The position numbers and the translations under genes were made by a program. Below the pieces are notes generated by a model. The model did not search any database and was not told the DNA's origin. It saw nothing but the letters and a program-made list of their open reading frames with translations. A stretch of DNA of 64,000 bases from Calothrix anomala FACHB-343 (GTDB lineage: Bacteria > Cyanobacteriota > Cyanobacteriia > Cyanobacteriales > Nostocaceae). The stretch lies in assembly GCF_014696435.1 (NCBI RefSeq), contig NZ_JACJQG010000003.1, positions 168,386 through 232,385 of the forward strand, given 5' to 3'. The stretch's first letter is position 1. Every line of letters begins with the position of its first letter. Below are positions 16,470-25,748 of the stretch, one piece after another.

Positions 16470-17390
16470 TTACCCTCTTTCCTGCAAAAACGCCTCAAAT
16501 GTCAATCTATCAGGTAACGAAGTTTGCGCGCCTGGTTTTGTTGCAGCTAAAGCACCCGCAGCTGCACCCCACATAACCGCCTGATGTAAAGATAATCCTT
16601 CATAAAGTGCGGCGGCTAAACCACCATTAAAAGCATCGCCCGCCGCAACCGTATCTACAACTTGAATGGGAAACACGGGTACAAAAAAACTTTCTTCAGC
16701 CGTGGCGCAGAAAACACCTTTTGCACCAAGTTTGACGATCGCACATTTCACACCCCGTTGTAATAAAATCGCCGCAGCTTGTTTTGCTGATTCTTCATTA
16801 CTTACTGGAAACCCTACCAATTGACCCGCTTCTACTTCATTGGGTGTAATGATATCTACTAGTGGATAAAGTTCATCTGGCACATGAGATTGCGCTGGTG
16901 CAGGATCGAGAATCACTTTTACCCCTGCTTGATGGGCTGCTTTCGCCGCCGCTACCACAGCTGCAATGGGAATTTCAAATTGTAAAAGTAAGGCGGTGCT
17001 ATTTGGTAATAAATCAGATAATCGTTCTACATCTTCGTGATTTACACGCCCATTGGCACCAGGAACAATAATAATTTGATTTTCACCTTTGTCATCAACA
17101 GCAATCAGCGCCACTCCCGAACTGACATTATCGTCAATAGAAACATTGCTAGTATCTACACCAGAATTTTCCAAATTGTAGAGTAATTCTGACGCAAAAC
17201 TGTCTGTACCTACGCGCCCTACCATATAAGTAGGAACTTGTAAACGTGCCAATGCAACGGCTTGATTTGCGCCTTTACCTCCGGGAACTTGCACAAAGTT
17301 ATGTCCTAATAATGTTTCTCCCGCCATTGGTAATTGGGGAACTGTGGCGACTAAATCTATATTAATGCTGCCAAAAACAATAATACTCAT
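16470..17390 (-). CDS. rbsK: Ribokinase (PfkB family)
   Basis: 306 residues, full length. It phosphorylates ribose at O5 with ATP in the cytoplasm. PfkB signatures are present: the N-terminal GSINIDLVATVPQLP and PGGKGANQAVALARL, and the C-terminal DTVAAGDAFNGGLAAAL (about residues 246-262) with the catalytic Asp in AAGDAF. The conserved NEVE motif (TPNEVEAGQL) is also present. No ribose transporter or other rbs gene is adjacent, so it probably acts in nucleoside or ribose salvage. ATG 17390 is the natural start. Confidence 0.88.
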   Translation of the reverse strand: MSIIVFGSINIDLVATVPQLPMAGETLLGHNFVQVPGGKGANQAVALARLQVPTYMVGRVGTDSFASELLYNLENSGVDTSNVSIDDNVSSGVALIAVDDKGENQIIIVPGANGRVNHEDVERLSDLLPNSTALLLQFEIPIAAVVAAAKAAHQAGVKVILDPAPAQSHVPDELYPLVDIITPNEVEAGQLVGFPVSNEESAKQAAAILLQRGVKCAIVKLGAKGVFCATAEESFFVPVFPIQVVDTVAAGDAFNGGLAAALYEGLSLHQAVMWGAAAGALAATKPGAQTSLPDRLTFEAFLQERG

Positions 17391-17422
17391 GATAAGTAAT
17401 TCGGCGTAATTAAATATAACTA

Positions 17423-17442
17423 GAGACGCGATTCATCGCGTC
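17423..17442. repeat. Short palindrome, second copy
   Basis: AGACGCGATTCATCGCGTCT; differs by one central base from the copies at 4922 and 23111. It lies between rbsK and the HEAT gene. Confidence 0.5.
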
Positions 17443-17469
17443 TGTACAAGATGTCTTCCCTTGTTCCCT

Positions 17470-18129
17470 TCAAGAAATTAAAGTTTCCATTGCCGCGCCG
17501 ACTACGCGATGATCGGTATCTTGTCTGAGTTCTGCAAGAGCTGATTTGGCTTCAGGGTTATTAAAGTGCTTGAGGGCATAAGCAACTCGCACTCGGATAT
17601 ATTCAGATGCAGAATTTTTCAGAATTAGAAGTTGAGATAAAGCGGCTGCAGACTGGCGGGAATTTGCTAACCACCCCAAAGCATCAACAGATGCTTCCTG
17701 AACTGCTGCATCGTCGCCGTCTAAGCCCAAAAGACAAACTTCTAGAACTTCTTCCGGGCAATCCATTTCTACTAAGGCTGCTAAAATACTACGACGTACT
17801 AACCAGTGATCGTCTCGCAAAAATGTTTGCACCAAATGAGAGGCAGAAACTTTGCCAAATAAGGATAGGGAATTACAGGCTTCGGCGCGGACGTTGGGCG
17901 TGTTATCAAATTTGATCATTTGTAACAGGGCGGCAAAGGATTCTGAGGTTTTTTGCTTACCTAATTCCCTAGCTACAAAGGTGCGTACCAAAAATTCTGG
18001 ATCTTGAATGTGGCGGCTAAGTAAAGGAACAGCGACATCAGCCGGATAATCTTGCAGGGCGGAAATTGCCTTCAGGCGATATTGAAAATCTGGGTTTTGC
18101 AGATCGGTTTCGATTTGACTGAGATCCAT
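17470..18129 (-). CDS. HEAT-repeat protein, second paralogue
   Basis: 219 residues from ATG 18129; a GTG at 18150 would add seven residues. The protein is built from ~31-residue HEAT units (DPEFLVRTFVARELG, NTPNVRAEACNSLSLFG, DDHWLVRRSILAALVEM, SEYIRVRVAYALKHFN). It is of the same class and size as the protein at 10569, in the CpcE/NblB-like superfamily. Partner unknown. The start lies 34 bp downstream of the preceding small ORF's stop, so the two may be co-transcribed. Confidence 0.8.
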   Translation of the reverse strand: MDLSQIETDLQNPDFQYRLKAISALQDYPADVAVPLLSRHIQDPEFLVRTFVARELGKQKTSESFAALLQMIKFDNTPNVRAEACNSLSLFGKVSASHLVQTFLRDDHWLVRRSILAALVEMDCPEEVLEVCLLGLDGDDAAVQEASVDALGWLANSRQSAAALSQLLILKNSASEYIRVRVAYALKHFNNPEAKSALAELRQDTDHRVVGAAMETLIS

Positions 18130-18162
18130 AAAATTGATGATAATTTGCACTCTTAAATTAAG

Positions 18163-18399
18163 TTACAGCTCTTCAGGAATGGGAAAGCGTTCTCCTTTGA
18201 GGTAAGCATTAAAGTGCTGCTTAAAGTACAGTGTACTGGTCATATTTGCTTCGTCACTGCGATCGGGTGTAAATTCATAGATGGGCACTTGTTCGCGAAT
18301 TAGTTTAATCAAGTTGGGATGGAGTTGTTCAAAGAATTCTACCCTAGTTGTTGTCGTCTCAAATCTTAAGCGTGCTGGATGACCGTAGCCTAGTTTCAT
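18163..18399 (-). CDS. Small ORF, possibly 5'-truncated conserved protein
   Basis: 78 residues from ATG 18399; not recognised. It is rich in aromatic and charged residues (VEFFEQLHPNLIKLIREQ, STLYFKQHFNAYLKGE). The frame stays open for 22 more codons upstream with protein-like content (ending WARDCPWLPW before the Met), back to a TAA, but holds no ATG, GTG or TTG. Either translation starts at 18399 or the true N-terminus has been lost. It lies just ahead of the HEAT-repeat gene on the same strand. Confidence 0.5.
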   Translation of the reverse strand: MKLGYGHPARLRFETTTTRVEFFEQLHPNLIKLIREQVPIYEFTPDRSDEANMTSTLYFKQHFNAYLKGERFPIPEEL

Positions 18400-18579
18400 C
18401 CAGGGTAACCAGGGACAGTCTCGCGCCCAAGTTGCAGTAGCACTGAATAGTAGTCTGGCAACCCAACTTTAAGGGGTAAAGAAACGAACCACGAAGACGC
18501 GAAGCACTCAAAGAAAGAGGAAAAGAAAGAACTAGAAAATTTGATGCACCCAGCAAAGTTAACTTGTCAGAGTACTAGG

Positions 18580-19026
18580 TTAATTGTTAACTGATTCAAC
18601 TAGACGATTTAAGTATCTTTCAATTAACAGAATGGCAACTATGTCATCTATCGGTCGCGGTGGTTGTCGCATACCCTGCGGTAATAGTTTGGTTAGTCCT
18701 TTGGGGGGGTACATTTGCCAATAGCGATCGCGTGCTTCTAAAGTAGAGTAACGTTCATCGACTAAAGCAATATTCAATGGTTCGGCTAATTCTTGATTCA
18801 GCCGCTTTTTCCATTGCTTGGCTGTAGTTTGGTCGCCCATCACCATTAAGGATACAGCAAACCTCTGACGTAGTTTTTCAATAGTCGCGATCGCTTCATT
18901 TGCAGGTACCACCTCATGATAATGAAGTTGTCTATCTATACCGATGACTGCTAACCCACATTTATCGCGACCGGGATCGAAGCCTAAAATTACTGCTTCT
19001 GTCGGTGATGATTCACGGAGATTCAT
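18580..19026 (-). CDS. YqgF/RuvX-like RNase H-fold nuclease
   Basis: 148 residues from ATG 19026, chosen over 19050 because GGAA lies just upstream and the extra residues are encoded by a repetitive AATTCAAA tract. It has the YqgF-type fold: LGFDPGRDKCGLAV with the first catalytic Asp, VMGDQTT, LVDERYSTLEARDRYW with the acidic pair, and PPRPIDDIVAILLIERYL with the last Asp. The family trims pre-16S rRNA or resolves junctions; this variant with a PPRPxDD ending is typical of cyanobacteria. Function is inferred from the family. It lies near a DUF3084 gene on the same strand, 254 bp apart. Confidence 0.75.
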   Translation of the reverse strand: MNLRESSPTEAVILGFDPGRDKCGLAVIGIDRQLHYHEVVPANEAIATIEKLRQRFAVSLMVMGDQTTAKQWKKRLNQELAEPLNIALVDERYSTLEARDRYWQMYPPKGLTKLLPQGMRQPPRPIDDIVAILLIERYLNRLVESVNN

Positions 19027-19222
19027 AAGTATTTCCAATTCAAAATTCAAAATTCAAAATTCAAAATTAAGAAATTTAGACATATTCAGCAAGAATAGAG
19101 CTTATATTCTGCTTCCTGCTTTTCTCAAACTTGTATAATTTTTAATTCCTAATTTAATTATTGACTATAAGACTCATATTTGATTTGGAGAAAAAAACTC
19201 AGTACACTTTTATTCCTTCTTA

Positions 19223-19252
19223 CCTGTTCCCTGTTCCCTGTTCCCTGTTCCC
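19223..19252. repeat. Heptamer tandem repeat, CCCTGTT unit
   Basis: About four copies of CCCTGTT in the gap between the DUF3084 gene and the YqgF-like gene. Confidence 0.75.
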
Positions 19253-19280
19253 CGAATCAAAGCGGATTCCTACTATTTTT

Positions 19281-20774
19281 TTAAGTACTAAAAATAACTT
19301 GTCCGTTAAATATAGCTATTAGTTTTACTCTCAATGGCCCGGCGGTAAAAGTGTCCTCAGCTGCGATCGCTTTAATTTCTAATGCTTGCTCAAATTGTCT
19401 TAATTGGGCGACAAACCGCAAAAAAGTACCATCTATTTGTACCGTTTCGACGATCCCCGCATTCCGGGCGCGAAATTGGGACGCAGAAATCAGTAAATCC
19501 AGCCTCTGTCTTAACTGATAAGATGTCATGGTTTTGGGATCGGCGGTAGTCGTCGCTAGTACCTGTCCCTGAGAAAAGACGAGTTGATTTTTGGCTGTAT
19601 CCGTAAAGAATTCTATCTGCTTTTCGCCTCTGACGTAGTTACCAGCAGAGAAAATGCGCACAACATATTCTCGCCCATCCTCAATTTGTTTCACTAATTG
19701 TTCAATTCTATCTTGGGTAACCTGTAAAATTTGTTCGTTACTGGCTGTAATTGTCCCTGGTTCGGCTAATTCCTGCAAAGCATTCTGATTAGCGTCTGTT
19801 AATAGTTGAGTTATCGCCTGACGCGCCGCCGCAGGCTTTTGAACTTGAATTACCGCCGCCGCTAAAACTTGACCCCGCACCAAGGCTAATTTACCTAAGC
19901 GCAGGTCGCGGTAAGATTGATAATATTTTTCTAGTCTGGCGACTTCTTGCTCTAGATAGTTTTGTTGCTTTTCCAATTCCTTGAGCCGTGATTCTCGCAT
20001 GGTAATCACTTGTTCCCGCGCGGCTACTTCCCGATTGCGCTTTTGAATTAGTTGATCCAGTTGGGAGATTTTTTGATCTCGCTGTTCAATGGCTTCTTGG
20101 CGATTGGCTAATTCGCGATCGCGGTTTTCAATGGCGGTTTTGGCTTCATCAATGGCTTTTTTAGCTTCAGCGTACAGCCTTTGGCGTTCTATCTTGCGTT
20201 GTTCAATTTCTGCCAGTAAACTCTTTTTCTCGTCATAAACGCTTTGCAATTCGCTGATTGCTTTTTGATATTGAGCGACAACTTGACCTAATTGATTTTG
20301 AGTCCGTTGCAATTGATTTTGCGTTTGGGCTTGTTGAGTCAAAGTGCGGTTGAGTTGGGCTTGAGTCGCCTGTTGTTTGGCGTTTGCCGCTTGTAAGGAC
20401 TGATTAATTGCTTGTAAGTCTTTTTGCGCCTGTGTTTGTTCAATTCTTGCTTGGTTTAACTCCCCCTCTACTTGACTTTTTTGCGTTTCTGCGGTTTTTA
20501 ATTGTTCGCGTTTATTTCTTAAGTCGTTTTGAATATCTTCTAACTCAAAGACCCCTTTGCGCAATCCTTCATCCGCAGCAAATAAAATTGCTAAAGTTGA
20601 GGCGGAAATTAAAGTGCCAGTAAAAATGGTCACTAGTACCGCCGTATTTTTGGGACGTAGCTTAAACAGAGAGAGGCGTGCTTTGCCAACTCTGGTACCA
20701 ATGCGATCGCCCAAAGTGGCAAGCATACCCCCCAAGAATAAAATTGCTGCAATGAGGATGTACCCGGTGGTCAT
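19281..20774 (-). CDS. DUF3084 membrane coiled-coil protein
   Basis: 497 residues. Two N-terminal transmembrane helices (TGYILIAAILFLGGMLATLG and a second around residues 45-68) are separated by a basic loop with LSLFKLRPKNTAVL. A long coiled coil follows at about residues 72-290 (many Gln/Glu/Lys heptads, e.g. KREQLKTAETQKSQVEGEL). A globular C-terminal domain ends the protein. This layout fits the cyanobacterial DUF3084 family of unknown function. A scaffolding role at the membrane is plausible. ATG 20774 fits the first helix. Monocistronic. Confidence 0.85.
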   Translation of the reverse strand: MTTGYILIAAILFLGGMLATLGDRIGTRVGKARLSLFKLRPKNTAVLVTIFTGTLISASTLAILFAADEGLRKGVFELEDIQNDLRNKREQLKTAETQKSQVEGELNQARIEQTQAQKDLQAINQSLQAANAKQQATQAQLNRTLTQQAQTQNQLQRTQNQLGQVVAQYQKAISELQSVYDEKKSLLAEIEQRKIERQRLYAEAKKAIDEAKTAIENRDRELANRQEAIEQRDQKISQLDQLIQKRNREVAAREQVITMRESRLKELEKQQNYLEQEVARLEKYYQSYRDLRLGKLALVRGQVLAAAVIQVQKPAAARQAITQLLTDANQNALQELAEPGTITASNEQILQVTQDRIEQLVKQIEDGREYVVRIFSAGNYVRGEKQIEFFTDTAKNQLVFSQGQVLATTTADPKTMTSYQLRQRLDLLISASQFRARNAGIVETVQIDGTFLRFVAQLRQFEQALEIKAIAAEDTFTAGPLRVKLIAIFNGQVIFST

Positions 20775-21230
20775 CTTCAGCTACCGAAATGCTTCCAGAT
20801 ACAGCCTACTACTTTCAAACATTTTTTGTGGGGAATTAGAGATTGACAATCACTGAATTTACTGGCTTGGCTTATCATTTGTTAGTTGTTTTTGGTCTAA
20901 TTTGATGCGCCACCCTCAAGGAGAGTAGCCCTGCGGTCATTTTGCATTCCACAAAAAAGCAAGTGGCGTGGCGCGATAGAGATAAGCTAATGCGCGTCTA
21001 AATTGCATAACTACTGATCGGGGCTGTTAACTGTCAACGGTCAACAGTCAACAGCCTTGACGATGGATTGTGCAACTTAAAAGCAGAATAGCTGAATGTG
21101 CAACTAACTGCTGACAATATCAAGGGTTGTGTTGGTAATGGAGTATTTTATCAATTTTGGGAGCGAACTCTAGGATTGGTGTTACCCCAAAAAACACAAC
21201 ACTTGTCATCTCTACTTATCCCAATTGCTT
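20775..21230. other. Gap between DUF3084 gene and ntcA
   Basis: 456 bp with no gene. It contains a REP-like CCACCCTCAAGGAGAG segment near 20911, a TGTCAAC/AGTCAAC heptamer tract (21023-21056), and a 52-bp segment (21040-21091) repeated in inverse orientation at 62473-62524. Confidence 0.55.
21040..21091. repeat. Dispersed repeat E, copy 1
   Basis: Starts with AGTCAACAGCC heptamer sequence and continues with GATTGTGCAACTTAAAAGCA. The reverse complement at 62473-62524 matches over about 52 bp with few changes. Confidence 0.65.
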
Positions 21231-21902
21231 TTAAGTGAATTGTCTACTTAAAGTCACCGGTTTATGCACAGTAATCTTTTTCTTGTGGATTGAAATCATC
21301 TTTTTCTCACGTAAATCTCCAAGTAACCGAGTGACGGTAACGCGAGTAGAACCAATTGCTTCCGCGATCGCCTGATGAGATAACTTCAGATCAATTGTGA
21401 TCCCATCAGCACAAGGAACGCCAAAATCTCGACAGAGAATTAATAAAAAACTTACTAACCTTGAACCCATATCTCGGTGTGCAAGAGTTTCAATCATCAT
21501 CTCTGTTTGTAAAATTCGCGAAGACAGACCTCGCAGCATTAACATTGATAATTCTGGATTTTCCTTGAGTGCTTGCTCTACCTGTTCAATTGGCGCTGAC
21601 AGTAATTCTACAGGCGTAAATGCAACGGCATGGTAAAATCTATCCGACTTGTTTCCCGTCAGTAATGACAGCACGCCAAAAACACTATTTTCCCGCAGCA
21701 ATGCTACTGTTATTTCCTCTCCTGCTTCATACACCCTAGAAAGCTTCACTGCACCTTTTAATAGAAAATAAACTCGTTCAGCAGGATCGCCAGGAAAAAA
21801 GATCGTTTTATTGCGTTCAAACGTTTCGACAACCGGAGGAAACGCTCCAGTTGCCATCTGACGAAAAACATTTGCTAGGGCTTTATCTTGTGTCACGATC
21901 AT
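21231..21902 (-). CDS. ntcA: Global nitrogen regulator NtcA
   Basis: 223 residues from ATG 21902 (an upstream start at 21920 is less likely, because the family begins [16 protein letters not shown]). CRP/FNR-family activator that senses 2-oxoglutarate and turns on nitrogen assimilation and heterocyst genes. Visible are the effector-binding beta-roll ([20 protein letters not shown]), the long dimer helix, and the C-terminal helix-turn-helix [20 protein letters not shown] (about residues 175-194), which contacts GTA-N8-TAC sites. Length and sequence match the cyanobacterial protein very closely. A GTA-N8-TAC box lies 89 bp upstream, consistent with autoregulation. It is divergent from fabI. Confidence 0.97.
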
Positions 21903-21990
21903 CTCCCTTCCCCTACCCAATGCCGGAAAAACAAAAACTGATTACCTAAGAATACACCTGAAAAATCAATAAAGCACCGTCAACCTTTTT

Positions 21991-22004
21991 GTACTTTCCT
22001 ATAC
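21991..22004 (-). promoter_or_regulatory. NtcA-binding box upstream of ntcA
   Basis: GTACTTTCCTATAC is an exact GTA-N8-TAC site, flanked by T on the left (TGTA). It sits 89 bp before the ntcA start, on the side expected for an activator site. A good TANNNT -10 at the ideal 22-bp distance is not obvious, so the exact start point is unclear. Autoregulation of ntcA is known in heterocystous species. Confidence 0.7.
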
Positions 22005-22284
22005 TCCAAATCCTTATTTCCTAGCTATTTGTTTATAATGATACATAATTATTGATATTTTTAGCGAGAACTTTTTGAAAAGCCCCTTGTAATAGCTTAA
22101 TTTAAAAGGTTTATTAAAGGCGAAATCAAGATATCTTGAGAATTTATTAAGAAATAAACAATCATTTTATAACTATTAAACACTCGTACTAATAATCATT
22201 TTCACAAATCCTCTGTAAAACCAAGTCAAAGTAACCTCAGATTCTAGTATGCTCTAGCATGATTGTTTACTTTAAAAAAGTTAT

Positions 22285-23061
22285 ATGCTGGATCTGACTG
22301 GAAAAAACGCTCTGGTTACAGGTATTGCCAACAACCGCTCAATTGCCTGGGGAATCGCTCAACAACTGCACAAAGCAGGCGCAAACTTAGGTATTACCTA
22401 TTTACCAGATGAGCGCGGCAAGATGGAGAAAAAAGTTGCCGATTTGGTAGAACCTCTCAACCCCAGCTTATTTTTGCCATGTGATGTCCAAAACGACGAA
22501 CAGATTCAGTCTACCTTTGAAACTATCCGCAGTCAGTGGGGAAAACTAGACATTTTAATTCATTGTCTGGCTTTTGCCAATAAAGACGATTTAAGCGGAG
22601 ATTTTAGCCAAACATCGCGGGCAGGCTTCAACACAGCATTGCAAGTTAGTACTTACTCCCTCGTACAATTAAGTGGTGCAGCCAAGCCCTTAATGACCGA
22701 AGGTGGAAGCATCCTCACACTCTCATATTTAGGTAGCGTCAGGGCAGTGCCTAACTATAACGTGATGGGCGTTGCCAAAGCCGGTTTAGAAGCCAGCGTG
22801 CGTTACCTAGCAACGGAACTCGGCCCGCAAAATATTCGCGTCAATGCTATTTCTGCTGGCCCCATCCGCACCTTAGCCTCTAGTGCTGTAGGCGGCATTT
22901 TAGATATGATTCATCATGTAGAGCAAGTTGCCCCCCTACGACGTACAGTCACCCAAGTAGAAGTAGGAAATACTGCAGCCTTCCTTTGCAGCGATTTGTC
23001 TAGCGGCATTACCGGACAAGTCATATATGTCGATGCCGGATATGAAATTATGGGAATGTAG
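22285..23061 (+). CDS. fabI: Enoyl-[acyl-carrier-protein] reductase (NADH)
   Basis: 258 residues, full length. It catalyses the last reduction in each fatty-acid elongation round. FabI signatures are visible: [20 protein letters not shown] (cofactor loop of the FabI type), the catalytic Tyr/Lys region [19 protein letters not shown] (about residues 156-174), the preceding SYLG tyrosine region, and [13 protein letters not shown]. The ATG at 22285 begins the fold. It is divergent from ntcA, with hisB 134 bp downstream on the same strand across a repeat. Confidence 0.94.
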   Translation: MLDLTGKNALVTGIANNRSIAWGIAQQLHKAGANLGITYLPDERGKMEKKVADLVEPLNPSLFLPCDVQNDEQIQSTFETIRSQWGKLDILIHCLAFANKDDLSGDFSQTSRAGFNTALQVSTYSLVQLSGAAKPLMTEGGSILTLSYLGSVRAVPNYNVMGVAKAGLEASVRYLATELGPQNIRVNAISAGPIRTLASSAVGGILDMIHHVEQVAPLRRTVTQVEVGNTAAFLCSDLSSGITGQVIYVDAGYEIMGM

Positions 23062-23069
23062 TTAGTTTT

Positions 23070-23108
23070 GGGCATGGGGCATGGGGCATTGGGCATTGGG
23101 CATTGGGC
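23070..23108. repeat. Heptamer tandem repeat, GGGCATT/GGGCATG units
   Basis: Runs of 7-bp GGGCATT-type units between fabI and hisB, directly followed by the third copy of the AGACGCGATTAATCGCGTCT palindrome (23111-23130). Confidence 0.75.
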
Positions 23109-23110
23109 AG

Positions 23111-23130
23111 AGACGCGATTAATCGCGTCT
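23111..23130. repeat. Short palindrome, third copy
   Basis: Identical to 4922-4941. It sits in the leader between fabI and hisB and could form a hairpin in the transcript. Confidence 0.55.
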
Positions 23131-23195
23131 GTACAATTGTCAATTGTCTCCTTTATCCTCCTTGTCTCCCTTGTCCTCCATATCCCCTATTAGTT

Positions 23196-23864
23196 ATGCA
23201 AATCAGCGATACTTCCAGTCAGGACTTTGTCCAACGCCAAGTTAATATTTCTCAATACGAACAATCTCTTACCAGTCCCAGAATTGCCTCGGTTCATCGC
23301 ACTACAGGCGAAACCGATGTGCAAGTTACGGTTAACCTCGATGGTACAGGAATCTGTAAGGCAGCAACGGGTATTCCCTTTTTAGATCACATGCTGCATC
23401 AAATTGCTTCCCACGGTTTAATTGACTTAGATGTCCAAGCCAAGGGAGACTGGGAAATTGACGATCACCACACCAACGAAGATGTGGGTATTACCTTAGG
23501 GCAAGCCTTGAGTAAAGCACTAGGCGATCGCAAAGGCATTATCCGCTTTGGTAATTTCCTCGCCCCATTGGATGAAGCTTTAGTACAGGTAGCATTGGAT
23601 TTTTCTGGCAGACCTCATCTAAGTTATGGTCTACAGATTCCTACGGAGCGAGTGGGAACCTATGATACCCAACTAGTACGGGAATTTTTTGTTGCCCTAG
23701 TCAACCACAGCCAATTGACACTACATATTCGTCAACTAGATGGCATTAATTCCCATCACATTATTGAAGCCACATTCAAAGCTTTTGCCAGAGCCATGCG
23801 CATCGCCGTAGAAATCGATCCCCGGCGTGGGGGGATGATTCCCAGTTCTAAAGGCGTGTTGTGA
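23196..23864 (+). CDS. hisB: Imidazoleglycerol-phosphate dehydratase
   Basis: 222 residues from ATG 23196; an upstream in-frame ATG (23103) only adds a repeat-encoded leader with no family match. It catalyses the dehydration step of histidine synthesis using Mn. The paired metal-ligand motifs are present: [11 protein letters not shown] and [11 protein letters not shown] (about residues 65-100), and later [16 protein letters not shown] and DPRRGG. Monofunctional, without the phosphatase half of the enterobacterial fusion. Histidine genes are scattered in cyanobacteria, so its isolation is normal. Confidence 0.94.
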   Translation: MQISDTSSQDFVQRQVNISQYEQSLTSPRIASVHRTTGETDVQVTVNLDGTGICKAATGIPFLDHMLHQIASHGLIDLDVQAKGDWEIDDHHTNEDVGITLGQALSKALGDRKGIIRFGNFLAPLDEALVQVALDFSGRPHLSYGLQIPTERVGTYDTQLVREFFVALVNHSQLTLHIRQLDGINSHHIIEATFKAFARAMRIAVEIDPRRGGMIPSSKGVL

Positions 23865-23894
23865 ATTAGGGGGATGGGGGAGGCATGAATTGCT

Positions 23895-23968
23895 TTTGAC
23901 TGTTGACTGTTGACTGTTGACTGTTGACTGTTGACCGATGCCCCATGCCCAATGCCCCATGCCCCATG
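23895..23968. repeat. Heptamer tandem repeats, TTGACTG and CCCATGC units
   Basis: About five TTGACTG units pass directly into CCCCATG/CCCAATG units. They supply the spurious open leader in front of the ABC ATPase gene. Confidence 0.8.
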
Positions 23969-24040
23969 TTATTTCTTGCTCCCCAATGGGTAACCTGTAA
24001 TTGGATAAAAAGTTACAGCCATAAGGTGCATAGAACGGAG

Positions 24041-25024
24041 ATGAAGTCTGTTGTAGATGTTTCTGATTCTCGATTGAATACTCCCGATACTCCACCAGTA
24101 GTATTAACTTCAGAGTTGCGTAAGGTCTACCGTACTGGCTTTTGGATGCAGCAAAAAGTTCTATCGCTCAAAAGTTGCTCTTTGATTGTTTACCCAGGAG
24201 AAACTTTTGGCTTATTGGGGCCTAATGGTGCTGGTAAAACAACTCTGTTAAAACTACTACTAGGAATTATCCGTCCGACTTCTGGGCGGGGGTTATTGCT
24301 GGGTAAACCACTGGGCGATCGCAGTGTGAAGCAATATATTGGTTATCTGCCGGAAAATCCTTATTTATATGACTATCTCACAGGCTGGGAATTTTTGCAG
24401 TTAGCAGCCGGACTATTTCAAATTCCCCAAAATATCCAACGTCAACGCATTCCTGAACTATTAGAATTAGTCGGGTTATCTTTAGTCGATGCACGTAAAA
24501 AACAAATGCGTCGCTATTCTAAAGGAATGTTACAGCGTGTGGGCATGGCACAGGCATTAATTAACGATCCCAAGTTAATATTTTTGGATGAACCGATGTC
24601 TGGTCTCGATCCGATGGGACGCTACCAAATGCGGGAAATTATCTTAAAATTGAAAGCTGAAGGGAAGACAATTTTTTTCAATAGCCATATTCTCAGTGAA
24701 GTAGAACAAATTTGCGATCGCGTCGCCATTCTTTCTCAAGGGGAACTAATTTGCACTGGTTCCTTCTCAGAACTTTTAGGTAATTCCACTGCCTATCACA
24801 TTAAAGGTCAAGGCGGCGATGTAGAATTTCTTCAACAATGGATACCCAACATAACCTTTAAAGCTGATAATTCTTGGCAAGGTATATTACCACAAGATAA
24901 TTACTACGATTTTCTCACCAACCTCCGCATGACAGGCGCTCAAATCCTGGCTATGAATTTGTCTCGTCCTTCCTTAGAAGAGTTCTTTATCCAACAAATT
25001 CAACAAAAAAAATCATTCTCTTAA
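24041..25024 (+). CDS. ABC transporter ATP-binding protein
   Basis: 327 residues from ATG 24041, which directly follows CGGAG; the longer frame from 23924 starts in heptamer repeats. The nucleotide-binding domain is complete: Walker A GPNGAGKTTLLK, Q-loop region GYLPENPYLYDYLTG, signature YSKGMLQRVGMAQAL, Walker B LIFLDEPMSGLDP, and the switch His in FNSHIL. The C-terminal ~90 residues resemble the accessory region of ABC-2 type exporters (SLEEFFIQQI). No permease lies next to it in this window, so its partner is encoded elsewhere or beyond the IS wreck downstream. Confidence 0.88.
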   Translation: MKSVVDVSDSRLNTPDTPPVVLTSELRKVYRTGFWMQQKVLSLKSCSLIVYPGETFGLLGPNGAGKTTLLKLLLGIIRPTSGRGLLLGKPLGDRSVKQYIGYLPENPYLYDYLTGWEFLQLAAGLFQIPQNIQRQRIPELLELVGLSLVDARKKQMRRYSKGMLQRVGMAQALINDPKLIFLDEPMSGLDPMGRYQMREIILKLKAEGKTIFFNSHILSEVEQICDRVAILSQGELICTGSFSELLGNSTAYHIKGQGGDVEFLQQWIPNITFKADNSWQGILPQDNYYDFLTNLRMTGAQILAMNLSRPSLEEFFIQQIQQKKSFS

Positions 25025-25136
25025 ATAATTTCACTGACTAAAAAATTAACTCTTACCTCATTCTTTGCGTACCTCCGCGTTTGAATTTACCTGAAAATCC
25101 CATCAGCCAACAACATTAATTTCTATCCCGACGCAA

Positions 25137-25190
25137 AAAGTCACTTCAATCATGAGGATATTGACAAGATTCCTAGATTTAAGTGACTTT
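25137..25190. repeat. Inverted repeat next to IS remnant
   Basis: 10-bp arms AAAGTCACTT / AAGTGACTTT (25137-25146, 25181-25190) 34 bases apart, a few bases left of the IS end hairpin. It could be a target hairpin or the terminator of the ABC gene. Confidence 0.4.
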
Positions 25191-25423
25191 AGGTTTAAAC
25201 GAACTTTTTGACACTCCCCTGCCTGATTAAATTTTGCTACGCTCATTTAATCGGAAAGGTAGGGGATTCTTGGTTCGTCCAGCAAGCCGTAAACCTTTGT
25301 GTCCCTATTCCCAACGCTGTTGGTACACGGGCAGTACTTAACCAAGCATCCGCTACTACTGTACGAAATGCCGAGCCAATTCACAAAAGACCTAGAGGGC
25401 ATCTGTCCCCAAGCTTTCAGGTA

Positions 25424-25485
25424 GTAAGGGCGGGTTCACCAATATTCTCGCTGATTAACGACAATCTGAATAAACCCGCCCCTAC
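25424..25485. mobile_element. 62-bp family C element, nested in IS remnant
   Basis: Ends GTAAGGGCGGGTT and AACCCGCCCCTAC are inverted. It has exactly the same length as the element inside the caspase gene (52627-52688) and a similar interior. Confidence 0.65.
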
Positions 25486-25748
25486 GAGAGTGCCTTAAGA
25501 GTCTGTTTCTCTGTTTTCCCTATGTTCTCCTGTGCCCCAGGATACATTGTGTTTTCAATTGTTTTCTTTTCTAGGTTCACGCGCAACTTGTTAGGTTATG
25601 ACTGGGTTTTTCAGGTGGACTTTCCCTACCCACCGAGCATTACTACTTTCTAGCCAGTCGTGTGGAGACACCCCAGATTTGTATAGTCACGTGCTAGCGG
25701 TTTTTCAGCCTGTACTCTATCTTTAGATATACGTACAATCCACTGTAT

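Noticed and set aside
23924-24040. N-terminal extension of the ABC ATPase
   Set aside because: Encoded by heptamer repeats and unlike any ABC N-terminus; ATG 24041 follows a GGAG.
25208-25498. 96-codon plus-strand frame in the IS relic
   Set aside because: It runs through the end hairpin and a nested 62-bp repeat; the TnpB-like signal is on the other strand.
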